Assembly: GCA_037176705.1 (NCBI GenBank)
Contig: CM073887.1
Span: 84,454,348 to 84,518,347 of the forward strand
Reading direction: 5' to 3'
From: Molossus alvarezi
Lineage: Eukaryota; Chordata; Mammalia; Chiroptera; Molossidae
Length of the DNA stretch: 64,000 bases
Position 1 is the stretch's first letter. Each line of letters opens with the position of its first letter. Below the pieces are notes generated by a model. That model did no database searches. It had not been told where the DNA came from and worked only from the letters and a program-made list of their open reading frames with translations. Below are positions 61,723 to 64,000 of this stretch, one piece after another. Position numbers and translations under genes: made by a program.

Positions 61723-61828
61723 CGGGCTGACAAAAGTGGGTTTACAGTTGTTAATATGGAAAACAGGACATTAATGAATAATACAAGAATAAACTCTGTC
61801 GCATACTCACAACTTTTGCCCACCCTAG
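61723..61828. mobile_element. Second copy of the mariner-like MITE
   Basis: Same family as 16358-16484. It has CAAAAGTGGGTTTACAGTTG on the left and the complement-type TTTTGCCCACCCTAG then TA on the right, with the shared interior ATGGAAAA..AATAAACTCTGT. Part of the right inverted repeat is deleted. Confidence 0.7.
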
Positions 61829-62864
61829 TATTTCTCTTGTCACAAAGCAGTCTGTGTCCCATCTTGAGTAACAATGGGAAAGTCAAAGTAGCACTGCAAA
61901 GGCCTCACTACTCAAAGGCCTAATTTCATTCATCTACAATATGACCTACCTGGCCCTCAAGACATCTGAGTTTGAGATCTGGAAACTAGCCACAAAGAGC
62001 TGCCCAGGGAGGGATATGAAAGTCACTCCACACATACTCCCTCATGTGGCTGTTAAGAGGCAGAACTGAGAATAGCAGCCAGACTTTCCCAAGCTTGAGC
62101 CAGTTTGCTCCTTTTGAAGTTTTTAAGTTCATGGAACCCCGGAAGCACTAGTAAGCAGGGTGGACACACCAGGCACTTGACTACCTGGTGAGGTTGCCAG
62201 AGAAAAATCAAGAGGTAGGGAATGCGCCACTGGCGCGCCCTCTGGTGGCCATGAGGCAGCTCTGCAGGCCACAGGGAAGAGTTAGAACTTAATTCCAAGT
62301 AGTGAGCCCAGGAGTTAATCATCATGACCTCCCTACCCCCTAGTTCTGCGCTTCCAGCTACTTCCTTCCCAAAACCTTCCTGACCTCCATATGACCCCTC
62401 AACCACCTTCCTGGGCCCACTGGCACCCATTTCAGTCCCCAGCAGGGTCAGCCCTTCTTCCCCGTCCTCTTCAAGGCAGGGTCCAGCCTCCATTCTTCAC
62501 ATCCCTGTGCTTCCCTCCAGGCTTGGCCACAGCAGCCTCCAGGTGGTGGCAGGGAAGAGGTGGGGAAGGCCAACTCCTGGCCTACAGGGTCAGGCAGGGC
62601 AGAGCCGAAGGAAAGAGCAGAATGGGTCAGGCGGGGCCTCAGAGAATGGGGTGTGTGTATCCCGAGAGATGTTGACACTAAAGAGCTGCCACAACCAAAT
62701 GTCCATTCTTACTGAGAAACCGGGGATCTGGACTTTTATGTTAAATATAACAAGTGTGAAAGTTTGGCTCAAAAGTATACATGACCCAAGCAAAAGAAAA
62801 CGGTGCAGGTTGTGTCCAGGCCAGGGGCCCTGCTGCTGACAGAACCAGATGTGGGGGGTGAACC
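61829..62864. other. Intergenic DNA downstream of TSPAN17
   Basis: No exon recognised. The 146-codon minus frame (62053-62493) and the 167-codon minus frame (62590-63093) are not supported. The latter runs into the TSPAN17 3' UTR in another frame. Confidence 0.45.
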
Positions 62865-63390
62865 AGTGGTTTTCAAGGTTTTGTTTATTTGAGTAGTTTG
62901 TAGCCATCATCATGTTTGATCCTGAGAGGCAAGCAAGGGAGAGAAAATTCTTAGACTCATTTTCGAGTCTGAGACACTGAGGCTGAAGTGGGATCCTGGA
63001 AGGGTCAAGGTCACAGCTAGTAGAGAGCTCTGAAGCTGCGGGAGGCCATATCTCAGGCAAAAGTAGGCCCGACGCCCGCCCCCAAACCACCATGCAGAGA
63101 GGTGTGTCCCAGCCTGCACCCGTCCGCGTCCCCTGGAGAGCTCACCACATAACAAAACAGCCAAGGCAGCGGCTCCCTGTGCACTCACTGACACACACAC
63201 TCTCCATGCACACAAGTCCAGAACAGGCAACCCAGGCAGAGTCATGCGGCTCTCTCTGTGGGCACATAGCACACGAGCCCCACATGGGGCTCAGGTCCAA
63301 GCAGAAATGCCTCCTGCAGCCATGCCCTTCACGGCACAGCGGCAGGTCCCTGGGAAGGCCAGATGGGTAGCCATGGCCAGCGTGGTAGCC
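62865..63390 (-). other. TSPAN17: Probable TSPAN17 3' UTR
   Basis: This is the stretch between the TSPAN17 stop codon (63391-63393) and the first good minus-strand AATAAA (62884-62889). The extent is inferred. A MIR-like core lies at about 62945-63030. Confidence 0.6.
62884..62889 (-). promoter_or_regulatory. TSPAN17: Candidate polyadenylation signal of TSPAN17
   Basis: TTTATT on the + strand reads AATAAA on the gene strand. It is the first one found downstream of the stop codon, about 500 nt away. Cleavage would fall near 62865. Confidence 0.6.
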
Positions 63391-63665
63391 TCACCAGTTG
63401 GCCTTCACTGCCCTGATGTCGCTTACGAGGTTCTGGGCCAGGCAGATGCCAAAGATCTGAAAAAGGGCGAAGGTGAGGGAGAGGCCATCGGCAGAGTGGA
63501 GGGACCTGGGGTAAAGGAGTGGTGGCAGCCTGTGAGCCTCCACAGTACCTGGAGGAGGGCGATGCCCACAAAGATCCCGGCCACGACGATCAGGTTGTCC
63601 TGCAGCCACTTCTCAAACTGGCCCACACAGCCTTTAGTGTGGATGGAGCCCTGCTGCTCCAGCTC
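63391..63665 (-). CDS. TSPAN17: TSPAN17, last two coding exons (partial gene)
   Basis: TSPAN17 is a four-pass membrane tetraspanin of the TspanC8 group, whose members bind and traffic the ADAM10 protease. Only the C-terminal 60 residues (of about 265-270) are in the window. Penultimate exon 63549-63665 (117 nt, 39 residues) begins ELEQQGSIHTKGCVGQFEKW. Its KGC cysteine is the last of the large extracellular loop, and DNLIVVAGIFVGIALLQ starts TM4. Final exon 63391-63456 encodes IFGICLAQNLVSDIRAVKANW and TGA. Splice sites are canonical: CAG acceptors at both exons and a GT donor after LLQ. The intron is 92 nt (63457-63548), phase 0. The KANW ending and LEQQG..HTKGC favour TSPAN17 over TSPAN5 or TSPAN14. 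Frame and borders are intact, so this is a functional gene end, not a retrocopy. Confidence 0.93.
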
Positions 63666-64000
63666 CTGGGGACACACAGGTATGGGGTTCAGTCCACGCA
63701 CCACCATGAGCCTCATCTTACCCCTGCCCCAGGGCCTTACGCCTCAGCGCCTGCTTCCTGGAGCTCTGCTCCAGGCCTTGGTATGGCTGGCTCCTTCTCA
63801 TCACTGGGGTCTCAGCAGACACCCACTCCTCTGAGAGGCATTTTCTGACTGCCCCGCCCCAATCACCTCCCTTATTTTATTTTCTTCCAAGCTCTTAGCT
63901 GAAATTGTCACATTACTATTCACATTTATTTATCAATGAGCTTTCTGTGTCTCCCTCCACTGGAGTGGGAGCTTCTTAAGAGCCCAGGCTCTGTTTGTCT
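63666..64000 (-). other. TSPAN17: TSPAN17 intron (partial)
   Basis: Begins immediately upstream of the CAG acceptor at 63666-63668 and runs off the window. An L2 remnant lies in it from about 63830. Long + strand frames here are antisense shadows. Confidence 0.8.
63830..64000 (+). mobile_element. L2 LINE 3' remnant in a TSPAN17 intron
   Basis: 'CTGAGAGGCATTTTCTGACTGCCC' and 'CTCCACTGGAGTGGGAGCTTCTTAAGAGC' then CTCTGTTTGTCT fit L2. Antisense to the gene. Confidence 0.75.

Noticed and set aside
62590..63093. 167-codon minus frame
   Set aside because: It overlaps the predicted TSPAN17 3' UTR end and flank. No splice signals or domain, and its start is arbitrary.
63244..63834. 196-codon + frame
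   Set aside because: It lies antisense to the intact TSPAN17 exons and introns and is a shadow of that gene strand.

Overview
This is a mammalian window, almost certainly from a bat. Its dominant repeat is the tRNA-derived Ves SINE of Chiroptera, with more than thirty copies on both strands. Many copies still have target-site duplications (TSDs) that can be read directly. The rest is mostly non-coding DNA: LINE-1 of several ages, L2 and MIR remnants, LTR fragments, Tigger- and mariner-type DNA elements and microsatellites. Nothing here is bacterial or operon-like, and most open frames are repeat shadows or chance ORFs.

The only host gene I can support as functional is at the right edge, on the minus strand. 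Two exons (63391-63456 and 63549-63665) encode the last 60 residues of a C8-type tetraspanin, best matched to TSPAN17. Its 3' UTR probably runs left to about 62.87 kb. In human, the DNA downstream of TSPAN17 is a long gene-poor interval before UNC5A. The other 62 kb of this window, with no host exons, fits that interval (inference).

Layout: 0.1-0.7 kb, L1 3' end; 0.7-20 kb, old LTR/L2/MIR remnants with scattered Ves SINEs; 20.1-24.8 kb, an old antisense L1 broken by a Tigger element, a younger L1 and several SINEs; 24.9-27.8 kb, nested SINEs and microsatellites; 27.89-36.47 kb, one full-length sense L1 bounded by a perfect 15-nt TSD; 36.5-45 kb, mostly unique DNA with an RPL37A retrocopy inside an MLT1-type LTR; 45.2-46.9 kb, a truncated L1 carrying four SINEs, three of them at one target site; 47-62.8 kb, unique DNA with scattered old repeats; 62.87-64 kb, the end of TSPAN17.

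The most unusual object is inside the full-length L1. Its ORF1 is split by a 1.57-kb insert flanked by an 11/13 TSD and ending in an AATAAA/A-rich tail. The insert encodes decayed SEA-domain units of the MUC16 (CA125) tandem array and still has intron/exon borders, so it looks like a retrocopy of unspliced RNA. Other points of interest are a 73-bp tandem repeat and a 321-codon antisense ORF in the L1 5' UTR, serial SINE insertion at one site, and two copies of a short mariner-like MITE. I found no new defence, regulatory or metabolic system.
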